Source: Phragmites australis
Lineage: Eukaryota > Streptophyta > Magnoliopsida > Poales > Poaceae
Assembly: GCF_958298935.1 (NCBI RefSeq)
Contig: NC_084929.1
Span: forward strand, 32,181,501 to 32,245,500
Length of the DNA: 64,000 bases
Direction: 5' to 3'
Under the pieces are notes generated by a model. The model saw nothing but the letters and a program-made list of their open reading frames with translations, was not told where the DNA came from and searched no databases. A program made the position numbers and the translations under genes. Of this stretch, positions 44,472 to 55,898 are shown piece by piece; position 1 is the first letter of the stretch; each line of letters starts with the position of its first letter.

Positions 44472-47400
44472 TGACAGCCCAAATTCCTTAATCAGGTAAT
44501 TAAACATCATTAGCATCATGTTTAATTGTTTTGAGCAATTTTGGACATGCAATTTAAATCAAACATAAAATGTTAAAATTAAAAGTAAGTGATGCTTGGT
44601 AAAGCAACTCACAATATTGCTATAGAAACTAGGGTTGGAAACACTTCTAGAAATTAGTCCATGCCATATGAAGAATATAAATGAATTTTCCCAAATTTTT
44701 GGGATTTTTTTTGAAGGCAAAAAAATTAGAGCAAAATGGAAAAGGATGCATTTTTGAGGAATTTTAATTTGAATTTGGCTCAAGCTTTTTGGACCAAACC
44801 AATTCAAATTGGTTACACATGAAATGTAAATTCACACAAATATTGTCCCTTGGAAAATCTCCAATTGGATCAGTAAAGTGGTAGGGGATATTTTTCTCGC
44901 GCGGTCACTGTTCACTAGGCCCACCTTGTCGTCCTCTTCGCTCTCTGTGCCTCTCAACCACACTGCTCTCTAGCGGCCACCGATTTTGTTGACTTGGGCG
45001 GCCAGCCACGGCGCCGGACAAACCGGAGCATGACACCGAGGCGTGGTCGCGATCCTTATCCCTCATCCTGCCTTCATTTGCTCTTTTCTCTCTCACTGCT
45101 CCCACTCACTCGGCTGCTTTCGAGTAGAGCAGCGCCGCACAGTAGCATGCCGTGCCACCAGCGAGCTCCCTTGGAGCTCGAGCCACAAGAAGCACCAAGG
45201 AAGGTCACCGAGCCAATTCCTGGTCGTTTTCCCCTTTTTCCTCGGCCGAAATCGGTGCGCCGGTGCTTCTTCCTCGTCTCCAGCCGCCTCTTTCCGCACC
45301 TCACCGCCGAGCCATCAAGCCACCGCCTCTCCGGACGAACCAACATCGTTGTGAGCTTCCCTGTCCACCGTAGATCCTAGAGCGCGCGTCCATTTTTCTT
45401 CGGTGCGTCGCCAGCCCGTGTCTCCATAGCGACCGAGCTGACGCCGCCCATGGCCGCACGCCACCAGCCTAGTTCTGGCCGGGCCCATCGACTGAAGAGC
45501 GTGCCATGTTCGTCGTCCTGCGTAGAAGCTTGGGGTGTCCTCGGCCGGACTGTTTCGACCATCATTTTGCCTTTGGCTTGCCGAACCACGTTGTCGCCGT
45601 GTTGCCTTTGCTGTGTCCCGCCGCTGGCCATCCTCCGGCCGTCGTTGGTGATCGCATGTGCCTCAGTCGAGTCCATGTACGTGCACTAAAGACACTGCTG
45701 CCCTCCCCGATCGCATGCATTGTGCCGCTCGCCGCCGGCAAACCGCGCCAGAGCCGTCTGTCGGCCAGCTTGAGCTATGCAGCCATGGCTCAGGGCCGTT
45801 TGACCCAAGTCAAAAGTCCGGGCCCATGTTTCATGATTGTGGTTAGCTGACTCTGAGTAGAAAAAAAAGGTTTATGGGTTTAAATAACCGGTTAAATAAA
45901 AAAAAAGGGAAAACATAATTGTTTTTGAATGGTTAAATCGGCTGAAACATTGTAAAATGCATAAGAAGCAATATATGGCTCCAAAAATTATGGAACCAAT
46001 TTTGCTAGCCTTGTTTTGTCATACTCTTCAGGTTAAAAAATACTATGAAATATATATTGGATATCCTATAATTAAATAAATGTGTTTAGGCTTTAATAAA
46101 TGGGTAGAACCTATATTGAATTGCATATCGTCTACCTTGAGACGTTGTATCTCCATATCCTTGTAGCCTGGGTAACATGGTCGATGTCTAAGAGTCGTTC
46201 GAAATGCTTAGCAATGCATAGGTCCTCGGTAGAAGTCGAGCAATGGTGCCGCTATTGTTCACGAGCCTAGGGCTTATTTTATCCTTCACAAGTACTATGA
46301 TGATGATGTCGATGAGGTGTGAGGATGAGACGAGATGTAGGCGGTGTTAGGAGTGTTTTCTGCTCAAGAGGAGTTCTCGGGGCAGTTCGGGGGAGGAACC
46401 CAGACATCGTAGGCCGCTTTGCATCGTTTAAGCACCAATCGTTGGTGTTGTTGGCTCTAGCACTTTTCATACTATCCATATGCTGATCTAATGGTAAGTT
46501 AAGCCGATTATCATACATCATGCTAACACTTGCGGCTCTATGATGTGTAAGAGGAAAAGAATGAGGAGAAGCAAGGTGTCGGGGAGCTGGAGCATGTCCA
46601 TGACTTGCTCACGGTAACCGCGGTGCCATAAGGGCATGTGCAAGTGGTAGTTCTGGGTATGAGAAAGGTTATCACGAGTACCCCTTGTGTATACTTTAGC
46701 GAGTAGCACAAGTTGAATGGTTCCCGTGTTGTGTGGGTAAAGTTATACCCCCTGCAGGGTGTAAAAACAATTCGAATTGCCGTGCTCTCGATCATGTGCA
46801 TGTTTCTATCCATCTGCATCGGTCGTAGGGTCACAAGTTGTGGATTGGAGTTTGGTATGTGGGAGTTGGTTAAGATGGTTATATTTACACTTATGGTTTT
46901 TTTTTTTGGTTTCAGTTACATACATGTTTATGTGGGAAATTGCAGGTTAGAATGGTAGTTTGTTTAAGTTTAGATACTCACACATAGATGTTTATGTTGC
47001 GACCGCATACAAAATTTACTTAACTTTGTGGCATTTTTCCTTTCTATTAGTTCAATGCATAATTTTTGGAATCGAGATATTTATATGTGTTCTATATGGA
47101 TTAAGTCTTACGAGTACCTTCGTACTCACACTGCTTTTTCAGGTTCTATCGGTGAGAAAGAGGTGGTGTTTGGCTACTTCATGCCTGCCGATGTTGGTGG
47201 TGGGCATGATTAGTGCATCCAACTCTAAGTGACGTGCTTTGGGGTGGAGCCTATGGGCGTACGGCTTCATCTAGGTTTTATTGTTTTAACTTTACTTTCC
47301 GTTGCGTAGTATCTCTGTAAACTGTTGTAAATGATGCTTCCCTAAAGGCTTGTAAGCTAACTTTAATTACTCGCTCTTTCTTAAGCTTTGTTGTGATAAC

Positions 47401-47549
47401 TTATATTGGAAAGTCATGTGTTTCTATCTTGGGCACAAAACACGTGCCGGGACTACCGGGATGATTTTCTAGTTATGCATGGAGGTGCAATTGTGAATAA
47501 TGATCCTTCTGATGATTAATTAGAATATTGTTTGGACAGTTCCTCACAA
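44472..47549. mobile_element. Solo LTR, about 3.1 kb
   Basis: The element begins TGACAGCCCAAATTCC and ends at or near TCCTCACA. It is flanked by the 5-bp direct repeat GGCTA (44467-44471 and 47551-47555), extendable to TGGCTA. The interior has LTR-like organisation, with a GC-rich block, then a stretch ending gtactcacactgctttttcag (about 47110-47140), but no PBS, gag or pol. A single LTR with a target duplication is the product of recombination between the two LTRs of a full element. Confidence 0.7.
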
Positions 47550-47555
47550 TGGCTA

Positions 47556-48081
47556 CCTGGCTGGGTGAGTGGCGTGGCTCGTGGGCCGTCTGCCCGTCCA
47601 GCTATTGGGGTGGCCTCGGGTTTCAGGTGGCACTTGTGGGTGTTAAATAGGACCCGGACATGAACTTGGTTCAAGTCGAGGGCTCGACCTGATGGCCCTT
47701 TGGTGCCGTTTTTTCACCCGAACCCGACCCTATCGGGTCTGAAACTCGCAAGGACCTGACCCGACAAGGCCAATTGCCTTCCTTACGACAGACGGGTTTG
47801 GGCCCTTTCGCCTGTATAGAGTGCAAATGGGAAAAATTCTCCTCCCCCGTGTCGGGTATAGTAGAGGCGGAGACGTTTTTCTATCCCTACTCTCAGAGAT
47901 ATTTAACTATTTACCACTTTTATCAGGTGGCAATTCACGCTTTCGTTGACATGTGAGGTCACTTGAGTCACTGATAATGGACCAGGATGGTAAATTTGTT
48001 GCCACTAACATGATAAGAGTGATAAGTAGTTAAATACCCCTATTCTCGGGACACGAGTCTTTGACCCATGGGTTCTATATG
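47556..48081. other. Continuation of the older TE flank
   Basis: cccgac-rich sequence resembles 43550-43680. No gene is supported. This is the spacer between the solo LTR and the next LTR element. Confidence 0.35.
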
Positions 48082-51000
48082 TGTAACTTCCAAGATTTCA
48101 AAAAAGAAAAACTAGAAAATTAAATAAAAGAAAAATTTAAACCTTTCCTTTTTCCTCCCCTCTCTTGGGCTCTATCTGGTCTGTTCCTCCGGCCCAATGA
48201 TCTCCCAGCCCATCTTCATTCCCTCTCTCCCGGCATCTTCCCCCTCTATCCCGCGTCGGCCCATCTCTCCCTCCAGCCCACTTCCCTCCCCCTCTCCCCT
48301 GCCCCAGCCCAGCCGCGCCTCTATCTTCCTCCTAACGCGGGCACATCACCGCTCCCCCCCCCCCCCCGCCTTGTCCCTTTCCTCGCAATAGGACACGGCG
48401 ACCACTCCCGGCCCCTACCTCCCGCGTGCTCCCTCTGAGACGGCAGCATCGTGCTACATGCCAGCCGCTGAAGAACCGCGTCGCGCGCACAAACAAAGCG
48501 CTCTCACGCCTGGCCCCTAACCCGAGCCCCTCCCGAGCTCGCCAGCCCCTACCTCCACGCCGGCCGCCTCCGCCTATGAAAGGGCACCCGCCCGAGCCTT
48601 ACCACCCTAGCCTGCTGGCATCCTGAGCAAGGTAACCATCCCCTCGCCCTCCCTCACTCCCATCTCTCTCTCTCTCCCCCGTCGGGCACCGAGCCTCCCC
48701 TCTCCCTCGATCTCACCCGCCGGCTCAAATCCGTCGCTGTCGAGCTACCAAGAGCGTCCCTGCCACCTCCTCCACCCTCTCTCGTACCTCTCTCCCCTCC
48801 TCTGGCCTCTTCCGAGCTCCCCGAAGAGCTCCTTGAGCCGCACCAATGGCGGCACACCGCCAAACCTCCGCGTCACCTCTTCCGCCCTGCCACCTCGCAA
48901 AACGGGTTCCCCGTGCTTTGGCCTTCCTCCCCATGACCTCATCATCGAAAATGGCGACCGGATGGCCGTTCTGGCGAGGCTCCGGCGAATCCTTCGCCGA
49001 GGGGCCGCATCTCGGCAGGCGATGCTGCCCGATGTCGTTCGGCAGTCGATGCCGTCTCCGTCGTCGTCCCACTCTCTCTCTCTGTCTCTGTCTCCCTCTC
49101 TGTCTCCCTCTGTGTGTGTAAATCTGACAGGTAGGCCCGACCATCGACGTCGTCTGGCGTGTCGTCACTCCCTGGGCCGCCTCGGCCCGCAGGCCAGCCC
49201 AGCAGCACAGTCACATCCCAACTCTAGCCCATTCGCACAATATCAGCCCATCTCCCTAAAACCAGTCCAAATGAACACTGACAGCCCAATAGCACGGTAC
49301 AAGCCGGATGAAAAATTCCAGATATCCCTTTTTCTTTTTCTACATTTAATTTTTGAAAGACTGTTTCTCCTCCGTTTCAGCTCCAAATTCGACGATTCTT
49401 TTCCCAATATTCATCAAAATTTAAGCCTCTCCATTCTCATCAGTTTCATAATTTTTGAAGTTCATTTGTATTTATGCTTGTATTTATTTTGTTTTTGTGT
49501 GCCGCGCTGTAAAGACAGGAGCGTTCGAGCAGTAGGAGGTTCTGGAAGCGCAGGACCCCCTCGAGGACTTTAGCGGAAGAAAGTACCAATCCATTTTCCG
49601 TCGTTGATCATATTGAATCCATATTTTATCATCACAGTTCGTAGCAACTGTTTTTCCACCAAATAATTGTATAAAGTATATGTATTATTCATCGGCATAA
49701 TTTAAATTGTGATCTAGTTATGTTCTATTTTAGATTAGCTAGCCTGATTTTTGTTTACCTCAATATAACATCGGTAACCCTAGAATTACCATCTCTGCAA
49801 TATTAATTGTGCTAAGATGAACCCCTTGCTACTAGCATGTTTAGGATTATGTATTACACTATTATTTCATGATTTACCATAATTAGTTTTGCGAACTGTG
49901 TGTAAAAGATGGTGCTTTGTTGATGTATGAATTATCGGGATGGAAAGACTTACCAAGTAACTAATAATAAAAGAGAATTTGTTAGAGTTGGGACAAATCA
50001 GGGTACCCGTCGGGAATGTCTTGGGAGTTTAAATGCTACATGTGTGGCATGATTAATGCGGAGATGTTTTCCTTAGCTTGATTAAGGACCGAGTTGGTGT
50101 AACATCTTACCTAGTTTTCACAGTACATCCACTCAATCTTGTATGCGGCAGGGCTTAGTTTAGACCCTACTAGCTAGTCTACTAGTCGTCCGGAGGCAGG
50201 AGTGCAACGGGAGGTCAATGAGCAGGTGCAGGTTTGTCGATCCGGTTGGTGGACTAGATTGTAGGTCATGAACCGCTGGTTAGCTCCCGTAGGTGACTAG
50301 TGCGATGATGCTATTTTTGAGTCGCACTGCCACGATGGTGGTATCTTTCTAAACTCAGTTTGTGGGTAAATTGTACCACTTTGCAAAGGTAAAACTATTC
50401 GAATAGACGCGTCCACGGTCATTGACAAACTACGATTCAATCACAATAACTGGGTTGTGTGTATTTTCCTTGGAGTGTGAGTGGGCAAGGTATGCCTGTT
50501 TTTTAAAATAGGTTCGACAGTATGTCATGAGTTGACATGGATGGAGTGTCCGGCAACATTCAAACTTGGGCACTAGTGACCTTCCACCACATCCGAACCC
50601 CTCCTTCATTTAAAAATGATAATATGTTTTTTTCACAATCCCGTCTTATAAAAATAAACCCTTACATGTGAAAACTTATCAGTTTCATAAAACTTATAGT
50701 TGTACCCTTGTCAATACTATATGCATGTATTTATACCTCTTGATATAGGGCAATGGTTGGGACTTGTTGAGTATGTTTGTACTCACCCTTATTTATGATT
50801 TTATAGGAAGAGCCAGATTTCACCGACGCTGACGATGAGGCTGACGAATAAATCTTAGTCGCATCCGCACCCGAGTTGCCTATAGAGTGGTATGCCCCCA
50901 TGCTAATACTGTTGTGCCCTCTAGTGATTTGGACTATGTTGCTCGCGACCATTTGCGGAGCCCTTTACTTATTATTAGCTTGGTAGATTTATTTCGGCAC

Positions 51001-51114
51001 TTCCTTTATTATATGATTGTGATATCACCTGTTGTAAGACTTGCATTTACCAATGATTGATCCATGACTGGTATAATAAAGTTTTAAGCACTGAGAATAA
51101 CCCAGAGCGCTTCA
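48082..51114 (+). mobile_element. 5' LTR of a gypsy-type retrotransposon (3.03 kb)
   Basis: The LTR starts TGTAACTTCC and ends AGAGCGCTTCA, immediately before a primer-binding site. Internal sequence includes a GC-rich block (48380-49100) and an R-like region with tttgtactcaccc (50770-50780). The distal 650 bp (50460-51114) recurs at 52793-54049 as the truncated 3' LTR. Confidence 0.8.
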
Positions 51115-51116
51115 GG

Positions 51117-51128
51117 TGGTATCAGAGC
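51117..51128 (+). other. Primer-binding site (initiator tRNA-Met)
   Basis: TGGTATCAGAGC, two bases after the LTR end, is the standard 12-base PBS complementary to the 3' end of initiator methionine tRNA. It fixes the LTR boundary and the plus orientation of the element. Confidence 0.92.
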
Positions 51129-51259
51129 CATACTTGATTGTACGACGAGATCATAGACCTGTACGTGAAAAATTTATTAAAACTATGTTACAAAACTTCT
51201 TACTCTTCTTCGTTCTATTGAAAACCCGTTTTTACGAGTGTTTCTTTCCTTAACCATAG

Positions 51260-52793
51260 ATGGAGGAAGCTGGATGGATAACTGAGTACTGCTTGGACAC
51301 CCCTAGCTTTCCAAAGGTGTTGTACGCTACCTTGACCAGGTTGAGTATTATGGAGCAACTAGAGTATGTTGGTAGAGAGTACAAGGAGTACAGCATCGAG
51401 TGTTGTGAGGTCATCATTCACATTGGATCAAGCAAGGACTACACCGACAAGAAGCCATGGAGCATGAGCACTACAGGGTTTAGATTTGCAGACACCTATC
51501 AAGCTATCGCTCGCAAGGCCCTGCGATACTTGTGCTAGATTTATGGGAAGCCTATCGGACATACGACAATGGGATTTTTTCCTTCGATGGAGAAAAACTA
51601 TCCCACTTGGCTAGCACGGATGAAGACCATAGAGGGCCTGAGTATGCGTGAAGTGGCCCTATTGTAGTGGCCATGGCACGCTACCTGCTAGCCCTGGATG
51701 AGCAGCATGACAAGCAGGCGGGAGAGTTAAGAAGGTGTGTTCTCAGAGCAGAAGAAGCAGATACTTGTGGAAGGTCCCTGTGTATCCAAGTCGCTGAAGC
51801 CAAGGTCCTAGTCGCTAAAGCTAAAAGTCACATCATGCCAGCTGAAGAAGCACTGAAGGCAGCAGAAGACCGTCACAACATTCTAATCAGTGAGGCCTAC
51901 CTCGCCGGTCATGCCAACAAGAAGACCCTCCACATTCCTCGACTAGGAGGGCACCCGGTGCTTGAAGGAATCCCTATATTCTCCATAGGAAGTATCCAGA
52001 GGAAGTTCTCAGAGGCTGCTCCTGCACCACCACCATCCGAGATTGCTGACAAAGAAGAGCCTCTCCCTTTGACTTAGCGGTCCCTTGATATGAAAGAACA
52101 TAAAGAGTACACTCCCCTCACTCCACCAAGAAATCCTCTCACCAAGGAAAACGAGGACGCCTCTGACGCTACAAAGTCCTAAAGTACTGAAGAAGAGGAA
52201 TGAAGTATCATGGTCCAGCCCTAGTATGAGTCAGGCCTATGTACCCCCCTTATGTATCCTAGTGTGGTCGCGTGTAGTAACCTCCAGTGTTATACCCTTC
52301 CCTCCGTTGTATCGAGCTTGTTGTGCTAGCGTGATTGTGTGATTTACTTTGAGTGAATTTTTCCCTTGTGTGCAAGCAAAGCTTGAAGCGTTGTGATCTT
52401 TCCTTAAAAGAATAGCAAGCCAAAACACCCCAGTCCCCCCTCTCAGCTTGTGCTTCCTTCTCCTCTGTTAAAGCAGATGGCACCCAAGCGCTCCGTCAGG
52501 ATCTAGCAATGCCGCCGGCGCCAAGTGGCAAACCATAGAGATGAAGAGGTGAACCAAGGGGAGAGTGAAGGAGAAAACCAAGAAGGAGAGAATGACCAAG
52601 AATTGTCTGATCCTCCTACAGATGACTTAGTAGCAGTCATGGCATAACAGACTCGTCTGTTGGCTGCCTTAGCACAAGGAATCAACCAGCCCTAACAACA
52701 GGCACTAGGACTCCCCCACAAAATGGCTGAGTTCATTAGGATTAAGCCACCCATCTTTGAAGGAACAACTGACTCTATGGACGCCGATAACCC
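51260..52793 (+). pseudogene. gag-region remnants of the LTR retrotransposon
   Basis: Frame 51260-51538 and frame 51667-52077 are interrupted pieces of a first ORF. The second is helical and charged and ends in Pro/Glu-rich sequence; no enzymatic domain is seen. A second, gag-like start lies at 52477 (MAPKRSVR, then stops). It runs through an acidic region to KMAEFIRIKPPIFEGTTDSM, the conserved opening of gypsy gag. It stops abruptly where 3' LTR sequence begins near 52793. Protease, reverse transcriptase, RNase H and integrase are all missing, so this copy cannot move on its own. Confidence 0.7.
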
Positions 52794-52952
52794 TATGCGT
52801 GCGTTTCTCTTGGAGTGTCAGTGGGTAAAGTGTGCCCGTTTTTTAAAGTAGGTCTGGTAGTATGCCGTGGGTTGCTGTAGACAGAGTGTCCAGCAACATT
52901 AAAACTTGGACCCTGATGTCCTTCCACCACGGTCAAACCCCTCCTTCATTTA

Positions 52953-53541
52953 TGGTTTGGAGCTTGCTGGAGGCCATGCAGTTCCGGGACTTGCTGTCCA
53001 AGGACACGTTTAGGCTCATGGTCCAGTTGTGCCTGATTTGAAGATCTACACTATCCTCATGGAAGGTTGGGCCATGAGAAGGATCTGTTGATGGTGAAAA
53101 TAGTGTACCAAGAAATGTTGGATGCAGGCATTAGTCCTGATGTTGTCACGTACGGGATGCTGATCAACGCCTTTTGCAAGTCTGGCAAATGTGATGAGGC
53201 CATCAAGGTGTTCCACGAGATGGAAGTGAGTGGTTGCATGCCAATTACCAATCATGGTTGTGAGGGCACTAGGATTTGGAACGTCAAAAGTGCATAGAAT
53301 TTGGTTCAAAATTAGGCTAGAGTTCCAAAAGTTCATTAGAGCAATCCTCGTCCAAACACACCAGATCATCACAAGAGCAAAACAGTCAATTATACCACCA
53401 TTCTCTCTCTAAAGAAACTAAATCCAAATAGCTATCTAAACGGTTTTCAGAGGTGATTCTGATTTACCAGAGAAACGTTTTGATGGAGAATCTGGAATCA
53501 AAACATTTCTGAAAGAATCTGGATCCCTACCAAACACACCC
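52953..53541. mobile_element. PIF/Harbinger-like insertion carrying a PPR-gene fragment
   Basis: The insertion is flanked by TTA on both sides (52950-52952 and 53542-53544). The corresponding site in the 5' LTR (about 50605-50620) carries a single TTA, so the empty site is present in this window. The right end reads GGGTGTGTTTGGTAGGG in reverse complement, a PIF/Harbinger-type terminus. The left end (TGGTTTGGAGC) is shorter and only partly matches, perhaps eroded or overlapping the captured sequence. Confidence 0.6.
52955..53255 (+). pseudogene. Captured pentatricopeptide repeat (PPR) gene fragment
   Basis: Two frames give PPR sequence. VWSLLEAMQFRDLLSKDTFR is followed, after a deletion/frame change, by VPDLKIYTILMEGW, then VTYGMLINAFCKSGKCDEAI and KVFHEMEVSGCMP. 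About two 35-residue P-type repeats are recognisable. The parent would be an organelle RNA-binding PPR protein. There is no start codon context, transit peptide or stop of its own, so it is a transduplicated fragment and not a gene. Confidence 0.8.
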
Positions 53542-54049
53542 TTAATAATGATAATATGTTTTTCTATAAAATCTGCCTTATAAAATAAACCATTGCATGT
53601 GAAAATTTGGTAGTTCCACAAAATTAAACTTATAGTCATACCCTTGTCAATAATGTATGTATGACTTTATATCCTTGATGTAGAGTAAGGGTTGAAACTT
53701 GCTGAGTATATTTGTACTCACCCTTGCTTATGATTTCAGAGGAAGAGTCGGACTTCACCGATGCCGACGATGAGGCTGACAAATAAATCTTAATCACGCA
53801 CGCACCCGAGTTACTTATAAAGTGACATGCTCTTATGCTAATCCTGTTATGTCCTCTGGTGATTTGGACTATGTTGCTCGCGAGCCTTTGCAGAGCCCTT
53901 TATATATTATTAGCTTAGTGGATTTATTCATCACTTCATTTGTTGTATGGCTGTGATATCACATATTATAAAACTTATATTTACGAGTGATAAATGTAGG
54001 AACTAATATAATAAAGCTTTAAGCATGGGAAATAACTCGGGGCTCTTCA

Positions 54050-55600
54050 ATATATGTGTTGCTCTGGGTTCGACCTCCTGAATGTATTTTGTGCTTATGC
54101 TAAAAGTTAATGGTAAACAATGGATTGATTGTGAGCTGGTCAATTGATGAACAGTGAATTGGTTTTGGTGTGTGATGAGAAATAAATAAATTATTATTAT
54201 ATACCTAATAGAAATATGGTATATACTTAGAACGGGTATCTATCATTGACGTGCCTTTAAAATGATATGATAAATAAGGTATGTGATGATATTCCATCCT
54301 CATCCTAGGAAGAAGTTTTCTACATATTCAGAAGTTATAGAATACGATAAGGTTGTACTTGAAAATTCCGAGTACGGTACGTCTCTTTGATCCAACTATA
54401 TAAGGAGAGGAGGGGTTCTAGAGGAGGTTGAGGGGAAGCAAGACAATCGTATTTCAAGCGAGAACCAATAGCAAGCTTAGTCACACAATAGAATCGTACT
54501 ACGACGAGATTGATACAACAAGGGCTTTAGTATTGGAAGCACGAGAAAACTTGATGAGATTTATAATATTAGGTTAAGACACATCCTTATTATAGTTGTT
54601 TTTTTTAATTAATCAAGGTGAAAAATATCGTATCCTTTTCTTCCATACACATTATTGATGATTATATATTCTTATTTTAAATAAATATTTACATAGTTGA
54701 GTTTATCCATCATTAACAGTGTGTTAATGGCTTAATTCTCATGATGTCTTGCATTTTGTTGATAAAATGATGATGCATGTGCTGAACTGCTGCGTGCAAC
54801 GGGGATGAGGACCTTATCGGGGAAAAATGCTCCGCGAGAACAGGGACGGGGATGAGGACATTTTCTTCTATGCTGGAGCGGGTATGTTCAGCCAGCCCTT
54901 GGGGAATTTCCCCGCTGACCATAGTAGGTGCAGGTCGGGGGCCATGGCTTGGTGGCAGTGGTCATCGCCGCATGCGTGGTTGGTGGCAGACATCGAGATG
55001 TCAGATGGGCCGACAGTTGACGTGGGCCGATGCGTGGTTGCTAAGGAGGCCATTGGAGTTAACGATGATCTGGATGCTCGCTGGGCCTTCACCCGGTAGG
55101 GAGGCAGGTGTTTCCTACTGGGCTGCAGGGGAGGTAGGTAGCTGGGCCTGGGAAGCATTCTGCTAGCCCGTGCTTGCGGCAGACGTTGTTATGGCTCTCT
55201 CAGGTGCTGAGACGGACCCTAGAAAATGCGTCGGGAGGACGGAAATCGCCCCCAAATGGACCAAACCAAACTGGCTACCCAGAACAGCTCGCGGATTGGC
55301 AACCCAACACAAGATAAAATGGAAATCGCCACTGTGTAGATGGGCAGTGCGAAGGTGCAAAAGTGTATTTCGCCTCCCTCAACTCTGGTCCGAGTACGAT
55401 TTTCCTCATTCAACTGCAAAACCGGATATTATTGCTCCCTTAACAATCTAAGTTGGATTTTTTTTTCCCATTCTCATGTGGTTTTGACCCTGGTTTTATC
55501 TTACGTGGCTTACATGTGGTAGTGACTGAGAGGTAGTTTTCGTTCTACATAGTACTGACGTGGATCGGTTTTTTTTACATGGCAATACCAAATCAAAATG
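54050..55600. other. Gene-free, with an LTR-like fragment
   Basis: 54390-54560 has a TATA-like actatataaggag and a leader typical of copia-class LTRs, but its ends are unclear. 54770-55160 is GC-rich with both strands open and no domain. Confidence 0.35.
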
Positions 55601-55604
55601 TTCT

Positions 55605-55898
55605 AACAGAACGGGATCAAGATATAAGGGGGAGTCGTCCCCACCTCAACACCTGATCAGGGGTGCAACCAATCTTGGTTGCGGTCCCGCTCCACACAGA
55701 GCCACAATATAAAAGGGAACGCCAGGGCTCGTGAGGGATTGCTCTCTCACGCAGCTAACACACACCTAACATACCAAAACCCTAGACCGATCTAAAGGGT
55801 GCGCTGCAGTGGAGCGAAGGCCACCACCACTGTCGTGACTTCATTGAGGCGCTTCACCACGCCGGCTATGACTACACCTCTTCATCGATCAACTCTAG
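55605..55898 (+). promoter_or_regulatory. Promoter/leader of the copia remnant
   Basis: A TATA-like caatataaaagg at about 55707-55718 and a leader to the ATG at 55899. This is probably the end of a degraded 5' LTR; no PBS is clear. Confidence 0.45.

Larger units (their letters stand above)
52793..54049 (+). mobile_element. Truncated 3' LTR (lacks the first 2.4 kb), interrupted by an insertion
   Basis: 52793-52952 matches 5' LTR positions from about 50460 to 50615, and 53542-54049 matches from about 50615 to 51114. The two parts are separated by the 589-bp insertion at 52953-53541. The LTR ends GGGCTCTTCA. Flanks (ATATG before the 5' LTR, ATATATG after this one) are consistent with, but not exactly, a 5-bp target duplication. 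Confidence 0.75.

Noticed and set aside
43509..47890. A complete Ac-like hAT element split by the solo LTR
   Set aside because: A left terminus-like motif exists (TAGGGATGG), but the candidate right end (tatcccta) lacks a matching 8-bp duplication.
48197..49573. Long Pro/Ser/Arg-rich frames in the 5' LTR
   Set aside because: They lie inside LTR sequence, are open on both strands and have no domain; compositional artefact.
53057..53372. Minus-strand frames over the PPR fragment
   Set aside because: They are reverse shadows of the PPR coding strand.
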